Source of the DNA: Candidatus Physcousia equi | Lineage (GTDB): Bacteria; Bacteroidota; Bacteroidia; Bacteroidales; Bacteroidaceae | Length of the DNA stretch: 64,000 nt | Assembly (NCBI GenBank): GCA_018065005.1 | Contig: JAGHUD010000017.1 | Coordinates: 53,729-117,728 of the forward strand | Direction: 5' to 3' | In this document: one piece after another, positions 49,646-59,252 of the stretch | Position numbering within the stretch: the stretch's first letter is position 1 | Layout of the letters: each line of letters begins with the position of its first letter | Position numbers and translations under genes: made by a program | Notes under the pieces: generated by a model | What the model saw: only the letters and a program-made list of their open reading frames with translations | Database searches by the model: none | Told to the model about the DNA's origin: nothing

Positions 49646-50869
49646 ATGTACGAAATCTCCCATATTCGCGAGGAGTTTCCCATCCTCAGCCGTCAGGTCT
49701 ACGGGCGTCCGCTCGTCTACCTCGACAATGCCGCCACGACGCAGAAGCCTCGCGTCGTGGTGGAGTCTATGATGGAGGAATACTACAACGTCAATGCCAA
49801 CGTCCACCGCGGTGTCCACTTCCTCTCGCAGCAAGCCACCGAGCTCCACGAGCAGGCAAGAGAGACCGTTCGGCGCTTCCTCAAAGCACCGTCGGCTGAC
49901 GAGGTCATCTTCACCCGCGGCACCACCGAGAGCATCAACCTCGTGGCGGCTGCCTATGCCCCCCTCGCAGTCGAAAGGACGCAAGGCGCCGCACCCGAAG
50001 TCATCGTCTCTGCCCTCGAGCATCACTCCAACATCGTGCCTTGGCAGATGATGGTGCAGCGCATGGGCGGACGACTGCGTGTTGTCCCCATGCAGGAGGA
50101 CTTCACACTCGACATCGATGCCTACCGCCAACTCTTCAACGACAAGACCGTGCTCGTGGCTGTTGGGCAGGTGAGCAACGTCACCGGAACGGAGAACCCC
50201 GTGCGCGAGATGGCAGACATAGCCCACCAGCACGGAGTGCCCATCCTCGTCGACGGAGCACAGAGCACCCCCCACATGGCTGTCGACGTGCAAGCCTTGG
50301 ACTGCGACTTCTTTGCATTCAGCGGACATAAGGTCTACGGGCCCACCGGCATCGGTGTGCTCTGGGGGCGCGAGAGTCTCCTCGACCGCATGCCGCCCTA
50401 CATGGGCGGAGGTGAGATGATCAAGAACGTCACCTTCGACCACACCACCTTCAACGACCTGCCCTTCAAGTTCGAGGCGGGCACCCCCGACTATGTGGCT
50501 TCCACTGGTCTCGCCCGCGCCATCGACTTCGTCACCGACCTGGGCATGCACAACATTGCGCAACACGAACAGCAGCTCACCACCTACGCCCGCCAGCAGA
50601 TGAGCCTCATCCCCGACATGCGCCTCTTCGGACCAGAGACGGGTCACTCCGTCCTCTCCTTCCAGGTGGGCAACATCCACCACCTCGACCTCGGCACCCT
50701 CCTCGACCGCCTGGGCATTGCCATCCGCACCGGCCACCACTGTGCCGAGCCCCTCATGCACCGCCTCGGTGTCTCTGGCACCGCCCGTGCCTCCTTTGCG
50801 CTCTACAACACCCGGCAAGAAGTAGACACCCTCTGCAACGCCATCGACCGCGTCCGCCAGATGTTCTGA
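49646..50869 (+). CDS. sufS: Cysteine desulfurase SufS
   Basis: REEFPILSRQVYGRPLVYLDNAATTQKPRVV...FTRGTTESINLVA...ALEHHSNIVPWQ...FFAFSGHKVYGPTGIGVLWG...RTGHHCAEPLMHRLG. Confidence 0.96.
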   Translation: MYEISHIREEFPILSRQVYGRPLVYLDNAATTQKPRVVVESMMEEYYNVNANVHRGVHFLSQQATELHEQARETVRRFLKAPSADEVIFTRGTTESINLVAAAYAPLAVERTQGAAPEVIVSALEHHSNIVPWQMMVQRMGGRLRVVPMQEDFTLDIDAYRQLFNDKTVLVAVGQVSNVTGTENPVREMADIAHQHGVPILVDGAQSTPHMAVDVQALDCDFFAFSGHKVYGPTGIGVLWGRESLLDRMPPYMGGGEMIKNVTFDHTTFNDLPFKFEAGTPDYVASTGLARAIDFVTDLGMHNIAQHEQQLTTYARQQMSLIPDMRLFGPETGHSVLSFQVGNIHHLDLGTLLDRLGIAIRTGHHCAEPLMHRLGVSGTARASFALYNTRQEVDTLCNAIDRVRQMF

Positions 50870-50986
50870 CCCGGCGCTCCCACCATGCGCCTTTGTGCGC
50901 AGCCACTGTGCTCTGCCATTGATGGCAGAGACCGCAGCGTCCGCCCCCCCCAAAAAGAAGAAACCCAACCTAACCATCTAATACCC

Positions 50987-53900
50987 ATGAAGCATCTTTC
51001 TTTTCTTTTCTTTCTGCTGCTCGCCACGTCGCTGAGCGCAGCTGACATCGTCACCGGCAACGGAACGACAGGAACCCTCAAGGCTGCCTCCTTCCTCATC
51101 GAAGAAGGCAACTGGAGCCTCATCCCCAAAGATCATGCCTGGACGCTCGACATGCGTGTCGACAACAACGGGGCGAGCTTCAACCAATGGGGATCGAGCA
51201 TACTCGCCACAGGCGCCGACCCCTTCCCCGAGCAAAGCAGCGTGAAGGGCGCCTTCCAAATCTACCTGCAGAGCCAAAGCAACGGTGGCAAGCTGCTCTT
51301 CGTCACCAACGGCACAGCACACAAGCTCGACCAGATCGACTACAACGACTCATTCACCCTGCAGATTGTCTACGACGGACAAGGTGCGCTCGCCGTCACC
51401 GCCACCGACGACGACGGACACAGCAGTGCCGGACAGTACAACTGCATCATGCCCTCCATCTCCACCTTCTCCTACGGACTCCCTGCGGGCATCAACATAA
51501 GTGAGCTGACCATCGACATGCGCAATGCTGACCAAGAGGAAGAAGAGACCATCACCCCAGCCTACGAGGAGAACCCCGCTGCCATCAAGGCATTCCTCGA
51601 CCGCATCGGAGGCAAGGGGGCAAGCCTACGCTTCACCACGCTCCTCGACACCGAGCTGCGCCTCAATGGTCAGGACCGCTTCGTCATCTCCACACGCAAC
51701 GACATGCCCGCCATCAGCGGTTCCTCTCTCTCTGCCATCACCACCGGCATCAACTGGTATCTCAACCACTACGCACACATCAACATCACCTGGAACGAGC
51801 TCACCACCGACCTCGTCAATGCCCATCTCCCACTCCCCGAGCAACCTGAGGAGCACTGCTGCGATGCCCACTATCGCTACTATCTCAACTACTGCACCTT
51901 CGGCTACTCCATGACCACATGGACCTGGGAACGCTGGCAGCAAGAGATCGACTGGATGGCGCTGCATGGCATCAACATGCCGCTACAAATCATCGGTCTG
52001 GAACAGGTCTGGAAGGCTTTCCTCATGGAGGACTGCGGCTACTCGGAGGTCTATGCCGAGAACTTCATCCCGGGGCCTGCCTACACCGCGTGGTGGGGCA
52101 TGAACAACCTCGAAGGATGGGGCGGCGACAAGTCCAATGGTTTCGGCATCTCTAACGATGCCTGGTACGAGCGACAAACGGCTCTGGCACAGAAGATTCT
52201 CGCACGCGAACGCGAATTGGGCATGCAACCCGTGCTGCCTGGATTCAGCGGCATGGTGCCTTCTAACTTCACCGCCAGAACGGGGCTGCCTGCCGAAGCC
52301 ACCAACCTATGGTGCCGGTTCACGCGCCCCTATATCATGGACCCCACAAGCACAGCTTTTGCCACCTATGCGGCACGCTACTACAAACAACTCGAAAAGG
52401 TGATGGGCACCTCACGCTACTACTCCATGGACCCCTTCCACGAGGGGGGCACCATCAGCAGCGGAGCATACAGCGAGGGCTATCGCGCTGTCTATGAGGC
52501 GATGCTCAAAAACTGCGGCGACACCACACGGTGGGTCATCCAGCAGTGGCAATGGGCCAACTACCAGGCATCATCGCTCACTGCCGTACCCAAGAACCGA
52601 CTCATCGTGCTCGACCTCTTCAGCGACGGCAACCCTGCCTTCGACCGCTACGACGGCTACTACCCACAGCACGCCATCTACTGTGCCATCCCTAACTTCG
52701 GCGGGCGCACGGGTTTCTTCGGACGTATCCCTAAGATGGCTGACAACTACTTCACCTATAAGAATAAACACAACACCGTGCGCGGCATAGGGGCTGCACC
52801 CGAGGCTATCGAACAGACACCTGTGGTCTACGACCTGCTCTTCGAACTCCCCTGGATGGGGCAACGCCCCGACTGCGACGCATGGATGCTGGACTATGCC
52901 CTGGCACGCTATAACGGACTCGGAGGCGACGAGGCTTCAGAGGCATGGCTTCTGCTCCTCCACTCTGCCCTCAACAACACCACGACGTTGCAGGGCCCGC
53001 AGGAGGCGGTCATCTGTGCACGTCCGGCGCTCGACGTCAAGAAGGTGAGTTCGTGGGGCGGCACCGACATCTTCTACAACACGCAGGACCTCCTCAAGGC
53101 TGCCCACTTGCTCCTCAAGGCTGGCGAGACGGCTCATGCGGCTCCTAACTATTCTTTCGACATCGTCGACATCACTCGACAGGCACTCACCGACTATGCC
53201 AAGCAACTCCTCGAGGCTACGGCGCGTGCCAACGCCGCCAAGCAGACGGAGCTCTTCGAGCGCCGACGCGATGCCTTCCTGCAACTCATCCTCGACATCG
53301 ACGAACTGCTCGCCACCAACCGCATGTTCCGACTCGGCAACTGGACGGAGACGGCACGCCAAGCTGCCACAGAGGTGGAGGGATGGACCGAGAAGACGCA
53401 AGACTGGTTTGAACTGAACAACGCACGCACACTCATCACCACCTGGGGCGACCGCACACAAGCCGAAGAGGGAGGACTGCGCGACTACAGCTGCCGTGAG
53501 TGGCAAGGCATGCTCGCCGACTACTACTACCCCCGCTGGCAGTATTGGTTTGCCAACGGCATGAAGACGCCCTCTGCCGGATGGTTCTACACAGAATGGA
53601 ACTGGGCACACGAGCTCAACGGCAAGGTGGGAGCCACTGCCAAGGGCACCAAGCTCAAGACGGAACGCACCTACTACACCGCGGCACCGGAAGGCGACTC
53701 CTACGAGGTGGCTCAGCGCTTGCTCGCCAAGTACTTCCGTCAGCTGCCCGATGGCAGTTTTGAGTCGTACCTCCTCAGCGACACGCCCACGGGCATAGAC
53801 CGCATCCTCTACGACCCCAGCGCGTCAAGTGCAGAATCATCTGGCGCAGGTTCGCCCAGCGCAACAAATGCGATATACTACGACCTCAGCGGCCGCCCTG

Positions 53901-53989
53901 TGAGTCCTCCTCTCCGTTCGGGCAGCCACATCAGCGGTGTTCCCAGCACCCCCCTCATCAGCAACTCCGGCAAAAAAGTATTATACTGA
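50987..53989 (+). CDS. Alpha-N-acetylglucosaminidase (GH89/NAGLU family), secreted
   Basis: Signal peptide; YRYYLNYCTFGYSMTTWTWERWQQEIDWMALHGINMPLQIIGLEQVWK...GPAYTAWWGMNNLEGWGG...YYSMDPFHEGG. Confidence 0.93.
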   Translation: MKHLSFLFFLLLATSLSAADIVTGNGTTGTLKAASFLIEEGNWSLIPKDHAWTLDMRVDNNGASFNQWGSSILATGADPFPEQSSVKGAFQIYLQSQSNGGKLLFVTNGTAHKLDQIDYNDSFTLQIVYDGQGALAVTATDDDGHSSAGQYNCIMPSISTFSYGLPAGINISELTIDMRNADQEEEETITPAYEENPAAIKAFLDRIGGKGASLRFTTLLDTELRLNGQDRFVISTRNDMPAISGSSLSAITTGINWYLNHYAHINITWNELTTDLVNAHLPLPEQPEEHCCDAHYRYYLNYCTFGYSMTTWTWERWQQEIDWMALHGINMPLQIIGLEQVWKAFLMEDCGYSEVYAENFIPGPAYTAWWGMNNLEGWGGDKSNGFGISNDAWYERQTALAQKILARERELGMQPVLPGFSGMVPSNFTARTGLPAEATNLWCRFTRPYIMDPTSTAFATYAARYYKQLEKVMGTSRYYSMDPFHEGGTISSGAYSEGYRAVYEAMLKNCGDTTRWVIQQWQWANYQASSLTAVPKNRLIVLDLFSDGNPAFDRYDGYYPQHAIYCAIPNFGGRTGFFGRIPKMADNYFTYKNKHNTVRGIGAAPEAIEQTPVVYDLLFELPWMGQRPDCDAWMLDYALARYNGLGGDEASEAWLLLLHSALNNTTTLQGPQEAVICARPALDVKKVSSWGGTDIFYNTQDLLKAAHLLLKAGETAHAAPNYSFDIVDITRQALTDYAKQLLEATARANAAKQTELFERRRDAFLQLILDIDELLATNRMFRLGNWTETARQAATEVEGWTEKTQDWFELNNARTLITTWGDRTQAEEGGLRDYSCREWQGMLADYYYPRWQYWFANGMKTPSAGWFYTEWNWAHELNGKVGATAKGTKLKTERTYYTAAPEGDSYEVAQRLLAKYFRQLPDGSFESYLLSDTPTGIDRILYDPSASSAESSGAGSPSATNAIYYDLSGRPVSPPLRSGSHISGVPSTPLISNSGKKVLY

Positions 53990-54156
53990 AATCGCCTGAG
54001 GGAGGGAGGTTGGCTCTACAGCCCTCTCTCGCCGCTGTCTCTATGCGGGAAGCATGACCATCCCAACGCTGCCTACCAACAACGCATCCATCCCGACCTC
54101 TACACCCTGCGCCGCAAGGTCAGACACGGCTGCCAACCAACTCCTCCACATGATCT

Positions 54157-54226
54157 GAAAAGTTTCTGCAGCAGAAACTAAAAATTTCTGTAGCAGAAAC
54201 TGAAAAGACACGCAGCAGAAACCGAA
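54157..54226. repeat. Second copy cluster of GTTTCTGCAGCAGAAAC-type repeat
   Basis: aaaagtttctgcagcagaaactaaaaatttctgtagcagaaactg...cagcagaaaccg; same as 21.2-kb cluster. Confidence 0.85.
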
Positions 54227-54252
54227 AGGCTTCCGCTGCGTGTCTTTTTTTT
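54207..54252 (+). terminator. Rho-independent terminator
   Basis: GACACGCAGC (54207-54216) / GCTGCGTGTC (54235-54244) followed by TTTTTTTT. Confidence 0.85.
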
Positions 54253-54280
54253 GTCCCTTGTCGAGCGCTGCGGCAGGAGG

Positions 54281-54886
54281 TCAGAACTCCAGCTCCAGCT
54301 GTCCGTAGTTGCCCAGCAGGTTGAAGCTGCGACGATGGAGCGGACAAGCCCCGTGGAGACGTATCGCCTCGCGATGCGCCTTCGAGGGATAGCCCTTGTT
54401 GGAGTCCCAGCGATAGAGGGGATACTGCTCATGGAGGCGGAGCATCTCATCGTCGCGATAGGTCTTGGCGAGTATGCTCGCCGCTGCGATGGAGAGATAC
54501 TTACCATCCCCCTTCACGATGGTGGTGTGGGGCGTGTCGCTGTAGGAAGTGAAGCGGTTGCCATCCACGATGATTGCCTCGGGCCTCACCTTCAGTGCGT
54601 CGAGGGCGCGGTGCATGGCGAGGATGGAAGCGCGCAGGATGTTGATGCGGTCTATCTCCTCATTGTCGACCACCCCCACCGCCCAGGCGACGGCATCGCG
54701 CTCTATCTGTTCGCGCAGCAGATAGCGTTTCTTCTCGCTCAGCTGTTTGGAGTCGTTGAGCAGTTCGTTGTGGTAGTCGGCAGGCAGAATGACGGCAGCC
54801 GCATAGACCGGACCAGCCAGACATCCGCGTCCTGCCTCGTCGCAGCCAGCCTCGGTGAGTCCCTCGTAGAAGTGTGTTTGTAGCAT
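54281..54886 (-). CDS. rnhB: Ribonuclease HII
   Basis: [24 protein letters not shown]...[13 protein letters not shown]...[14 protein letters not shown]. Confidence 0.95.
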   Translation of the reverse strand: MLQTHFYEGLTEAGCDEAGRGCLAGPVYAAAVILPADYHNELLNDSKQLSEKKRYLLREQIERDAVAWAVGVVDNEEIDRINILRASILAMHRALDALKVRPEAIIVDGNRFTSYSDTPHTTIVKGDGKYLSIAAASILAKTYRDDEMLRLHEQYPLYRWDSNKGYPSKAHREAIRLHGACPLHRRSFNLLGNYGQLELEF

Positions 54887-55090
54887 GATTTGTTGCTCTT
54901 TGTTTGCAAAGATAGAACATTTTATCCGTTTTCCATGAAGAAACCACATTTTTCCTACTCATTTCTTGCACACTTTCGAGAAATGATGTATTTTTGTGTA
55001 CTTAAGTATAGGCAAAAAAGAGTAAAAAAACAACGAATAACACAAAACTTGAAAAACAACTTAATCCTAAACTAATAAATTCAAAAGCTT

Positions 55091-58006
55091 ATGAAACAGA
55101 AATTACTTTCATTGCTCGTGCTACTGACATTTTGTGCCGGCAGTTCATGGGCACAAAATTTAGACCGTACGTCATGGACCGTCCTTGCCTCCAGTGCTTG
55201 CAATGACGGAAGCACAGGACAAGTGATTGATGTGCTTGATGGTAATGCAAACACCTATTGGCACTCTAATTATGGTGGTACTTCGAGTTATGGAACTTCG
55301 GATAGCGGTTGCCCCCACGCTATTCAGATTGACTTAGGCGAAGTTAAAAGTTTCTATGGCATTTCTATTCAGAATCGCGGAAATGCAACTGGAAACGGAC
55401 GTACTAAGAATTATGAGGTTTACGTCAGCAACGAGGCATTTACCACCTCCACAACGGGATTCAATCCTACTGATGTGATTAAGGGAGATGCTGTGCTTAC
55501 TGGTACCTTCGAGGATGGTCAAGGAAAAATCAACAGTGCCTTTAGTGCAACCGAATTGTCAGGTCAGTATGTCTTGTTTGTTGTCACTTCATCTTACAAT
55601 AACACGGCAACCGCTTATGCTTGTATTTCAGAGATCAATCTCGTTTCTGTATCTGAAAATCAAGCAAAAATGAGCAAAGCCATCAACGCTGCCAAGTCAC
55701 TCACAATAGGCACGGGCTTCTGCACCTACAAAGCAACGCTGAGCAGTGCTATTACTGAGGCTGAGGAAGTTTATGACCAGATTGCAAGTAAGAGCAGCGA
55801 GGAGATTGACCAAGCTATCGCAACTTTGAATGCAGCTATACTGGCAGCAGACAACACTCCTGGCAGCTACACATTAAAGACTAACGGGCGCAACGGTAAC
55901 AATTACCTTGGCTACAACACAAAACTTTGCGGTACGGCTTCTACTGCTGCTACCGCTGACGCCATCAAATTCGAAGCTACCGAAGCTGTTGGTCAATACA
56001 TCCTTTCTATTGGGAACAACTACTTCTTAAATTGCACACAAAGCACGCAGGTGAATGTGACGCAAAACAAAGAAGAGGCGAAAGCTTACACCATCACAAA
56101 GAACAACGATGGCACGTTCGGCATCCAGAGCATTGACGGTGGTGCCTACCAGTTCTTCCATCTGAATGACGGCATGAACCTTGTTGGTTGGGACCAAACT
56201 TCTGGTGCCTCAAAGTGGATTGTTGAAGAAATTAAGCAATACGTAACACTCACCTACGAAATCAAGGACGGCGAGAATCTTCTCAAGACTATCACAATCA
56301 GTGCGGAGGTCGGAAACGACTATCCAACCCCAACCGTCAACCCATGGGTGACATTAACAGGAATTCCTTCTGGCAAAGTCAGCACTGAAGAAACAGTAAC
56401 GGTGGGCTACACCTCTTCTATCAAGACATTCTCAGATGTTTCAGCCATCGACCAATGGTACACATTGGATGTACACGGAAACGAAAGTAACTATCAGATT
56501 TATAATAGTGGCGACAATGTTGCTGTTGTGAATAATCAAACCGCAACCGACTACCAGAGCGGCACAGCTCGTCCTGACTACGCATGGGCATTCATCGGTA
56601 ATGCACTTACAGGTGTGAAAGTCTACAACAACGGTGCACAGAAGTTCTTGAAGCAACCCAGCAATGGCGATGTACAAATTGTGTTCGATGCAGAGGGTGA
56701 TCTATTCCAAGTGATGCCTACAACTCAAGGATTGGAAAATTCTTTTGCCTTGAAGATTGAGGACCGAACATACTACATTAATCACCGCGGCACAAAGCTT
56801 CAGGGTTGGACCGCTGCTGATGGTGGTTCTTCTTTCCGCGCATGGGCAGTCGGTGTTGACGGTGGTCCTGATTGGGCAAGTCTGAATGCTGCCATCACAG
56901 CTGCCGAAAAGTACACAATTGGCACTGGCCTTGGCGAATACAAAGCTGAAGATGGTTTTGTAGCAGCACTTGCAGCAGCAAAGACAATGTATGAGGAGAA
57001 AACTGCAAACCAAGAAGATGTTGAGGCAGCTGTTGCTTCAATCGCAACGAACAAACTCACGATCAACCAGCCTGCAACTGGCAGTTTCCTGCGCGTATGC
57101 AGTGCTAATAATAACACCTACTTATCTTGCGAAAACAGCGCCAACAAGACTGCTTTCGATAGCACTGTTGATGACACCAAGATTTTCTACTTTGACGGAA
57201 CGTCTCTGCTCTCATTGAAGACAGGTTACTACATCGGTTTGTCAGCCAACATGCCCTCAAATATGACTGCACCTGATTCAAAGACTACGATTTCATTCGT
57301 TGGTTCTCCCTCTTTCCCTGGCACATATAATGTGACTATCAACGCTACAAAGGATCGTTACATGTATCTCAATGGAAATGCTGGTAACGGTAGTGTTGGC
57401 GGTATGGTGAACAACGACAACAAATACACCTTCACCCTCGAGCAGGTGACCACCCTCCCCGTAACCCTGACCACGGTTGACGAGCACAACTACGCCACCT
57501 TCTACACCCCTGTGGGCATCAGCGCACTGAGCGAAGGCGTAGAGGCATACGTGGCTACACTCGACCAAACGGGTGAGATGGCAAAAATGCAGAAGATTGA
57601 CGCCATCCCTGCCAACACCGCTGTGGTGCTCTATGCAGAAGACGCTGCCACCACCGAGGCTACCCTCACCGTTGGCGAGGTGACACCCACCAACCAAGCC
57701 AACATCCTCACCGGCACCGTTGCTACCAAGACGAGAGTAGACGGCGCTCTTACGCTGCAGAATAAGGATGCGTTGGGCTTCTACAAGTATGCTGGCACCA
57801 ACCTGAATGGCTTCCGTGCCTACATCGACGGCGCACTGTACAACAACGTGAAGGGTCTGGCACTCGACTTCGACATGGAGACCATCATCCGCGGCATCGA
57901 GGAGGCTCAGCAGCAGAGCGCTGAGATGTATGACCTGAGCGGACGTCGCATCCAGAAGGCTCAGAAGGGCATCTACATCGTGAACGGCAAGAAGGTTATT
58001 AAGTAA
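55091..58006 (+). CDS. Large secreted protein: F5/8-type C (discoidin)-like N-terminal domain, FIVAR-like repeats, C-terminal sorting-signal-like end
   Basis: Signal peptide; LDGNANTYWHSNYGG...PHAIQIDLGEVKSFYGISIQNRG; C-term MYDLSGRRIQKAQKGIYIVNGKKVIK. Confidence 0.8.
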   Translation: MKQKLLSLLVLLTFCAGSSWAQNLDRTSWTVLASSACNDGSTGQVIDVLDGNANTYWHSNYGGTSSYGTSDSGCPHAIQIDLGEVKSFYGISIQNRGNATGNGRTKNYEVYVSNEAFTTSTTGFNPTDVIKGDAVLTGTFEDGQGKINSAFSATELSGQYVLFVVTSSYNNTATAYACISEINLVSVSENQAKMSKAINAAKSLTIGTGFCTYKATLSSAITEAEEVYDQIASKSSEEIDQAIATLNAAILAADNTPGSYTLKTNGRNGNNYLGYNTKLCGTASTAATADAIKFEATEAVGQYILSIGNNYFLNCTQSTQVNVTQNKEEAKAYTITKNNDGTFGIQSIDGGAYQFFHLNDGMNLVGWDQTSGASKWIVEEIKQYVTLTYEIKDGENLLKTITISAEVGNDYPTPTVNPWVTLTGIPSGKVSTEETVTVGYTSSIKTFSDVSAIDQWYTLDVHGNESNYQIYNSGDNVAVVNNQTATDYQSGTARPDYAWAFIGNALTGVKVYNNGAQKFLKQPSNGDVQIVFDAEGDLFQVMPTTQGLENSFALKIEDRTYYINHRGTKLQGWTAADGGSSFRAWAVGVDGGPDWASLNAAITAAEKYTIGTGLGEYKAEDGFVAALAAAKTMYEEKTANQEDVEAAVASIATNKLTINQPATGSFLRVCSANNNTYLSCENSANKTAFDSTVDDTKIFYFDGTSLLSLKTGYYIGLSANMPSNMTAPDSKTTISFVGSPSFPGTYNVTINATKDRYMYLNGNAGNGSVGGMVNNDNKYTFTLEQVTTLPVTLTTVDEHNYATFYTPVGISALSEGVEAYVATLDQTGEMAKMQKIDAIPANTAVVLYAEDAATTEATLTVGEVTPTNQANILTGTVATKTRVDGALTLQNKDALGFYKYAGTNLNGFRAYIDGALYNNVKGLALDFDMETIIRGIEEAQQQSAEMYDLSGRRIQKAQKGIYIVNGKKVIK

Positions 58007-58029
58007 TCACACTAAAGGAATACAACGTC

Positions 58030-58194
58030 ATGAAGAAATTATATGTAATCCCCAAGATGGAGAACAATAAAGTGACCATCAACACGAACATCCTCCTGAC
58101 AGGATCACCCCTCGGCAACATCCCCGTCAATAAAGACGAAGAGGGCGACCAGCAGATGACGAAGGAAGAGACCTTCTGGGACGCAGAATGGTAA
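58030..58194 (+). CDS. 54-aa small protein
   Basis: MKKLYVIPKMENNKVTINTNILLTGSPLGNIPVNKDEEGDQQMTKEETFWDAEW; below ORF-track cutoff, 23 bp after the 971-aa secreted protein. Confidence 0.65.
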   Translation: MKKLYVIPKMENNKVTINTNILLTGSPLGNIPVNKDEEGDQQMTKEETFWDAEW

Positions 58195-58394
58195 GCGCCA
58201 ACGACAGCCCCTACACATTATTTATATATACGCGCACGCATGGATGGTTCATGCGTGCGCGTTGCGTTTCACAAGAAAAGCACACACACGCTCCTCGCCC
58301 GGGGAGAAAGGGGGCTGCGCAAGGAATAGGTGGTACAGAGATTTGTGAAATCTTGCCAATAAGTGAAAGAATAATAAATATAATATCGGCAAAA

Positions 58395-58426
58395 TTTGGG
58401 GATAAAGAAGAAAGTTCGTACCTTTG
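58395..58426 (+). promoter_or_regulatory. Bacteroidetes-type promoter for sufC-sufD
   Basis: TTTG (58395-58398), 20-bp spacer, TACCTTTG (58419-58426). Confidence 0.75.
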
Positions 58427-58490
58427 CCACTTGATAGTGACCCATTCGGCAAGGAATGGAACGCACAGAATAGAAAACGAGAAAAAAGAA

Positions 58491-59237
58491 ATGTTAGAGA
58501 TACGCAACCTGCACGCCACAATCAATGGCAAAGAGATACTGAAGGGTGTCGACCTCACAGTGAGAGACGGTGAGGTGCACGCTGTGATGGGAACGAACGG
58601 AGCCGGCAAGTCGACCCTGTCGAACGTCATCGTGGGCAATCCAGCCTATGAGGTGACGGAGGGGGAGATCATCTTCAACGGCAAGGACCTGCTCGCACTC
58701 AAACCTGAGGAGAGAGCACACGAGGGCATCTTCCTTTCGTTTCAGCAACCGGTGGAGATTCCGGGGGTGTCGATGACCAACTTCATGCGCGCTGCACTCA
58801 ATGCCAAGCGGAAGTATCTGGGCGAAGAGCCCCTCTCGGCGGGCGACTTCCTGAAGCTGATGCGCGAGAAGCGCAAGATTGTGGAACTGGACAGCAAGCT
58901 GACGAGCCGTTCGGTGAACGAAGGGTTCTCGGGTGGCGAGAAGAAACGTAACGAGATCTTCCAGATGGCTATGCTCGAACCCAAACTGAGCATACTGGAC
59001 GAGACGGACTCGGGACTCGACGTGGACGCACTGCGCATCGTGGCGGAGGGATTCAACAGCCTGCGCACCGCCGAGACAAGCGCCATCGTCATCACCCACT
59101 ACCAGCGCCTGCTGGACTATCTGCGCCCCGACATCGTGCATGTACTGCTCGACGGGCGCATCGTGAAGACGGGCGGTCCGGACCTCGCCACGGAGATTGA
59201 ACAACGCGGCTTCGACTGGATCAAGGAGGGTCTTTAG
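58491..59237 (+). CDS. sufC: Fe-S assembly ATPase SufC
   Basis: MLEIRNLHATINGKEILKGVDLTVRDGEVHAVMGTNGAGKSTLSNVI...GFSGGEKKRNEIFQMAMLEPKLSILDETDSGLDVDAL. Confidence 0.97.
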   Translation: MLEIRNLHATINGKEILKGVDLTVRDGEVHAVMGTNGAGKSTLSNVIVGNPAYEVTEGEIIFNGKDLLALKPEERAHEGIFLSFQQPVEIPGVSMTNFMRAALNAKRKYLGEEPLSAGDFLKLMREKRKIVELDSKLTSRSVNEGFSGGEKKRNEIFQMAMLEPKLSILDETDSGLDVDALRIVAEGFNSLRTAETSAIVITHYQRLLDYLRPDIVHVLLDGRIVKTGGPDLATEIEQRGFDWIKEGL

Positions 59238-59252
59238 GGGGGAGGAACTGGC

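Noticed and set aside
54000-54150. Possible gene remnant (…HPNAAYQQRIHPDLYTLRRKVRHG…) after GH89
   Set aside because: Short, no start or recognisable family; insufficient evidence to call.
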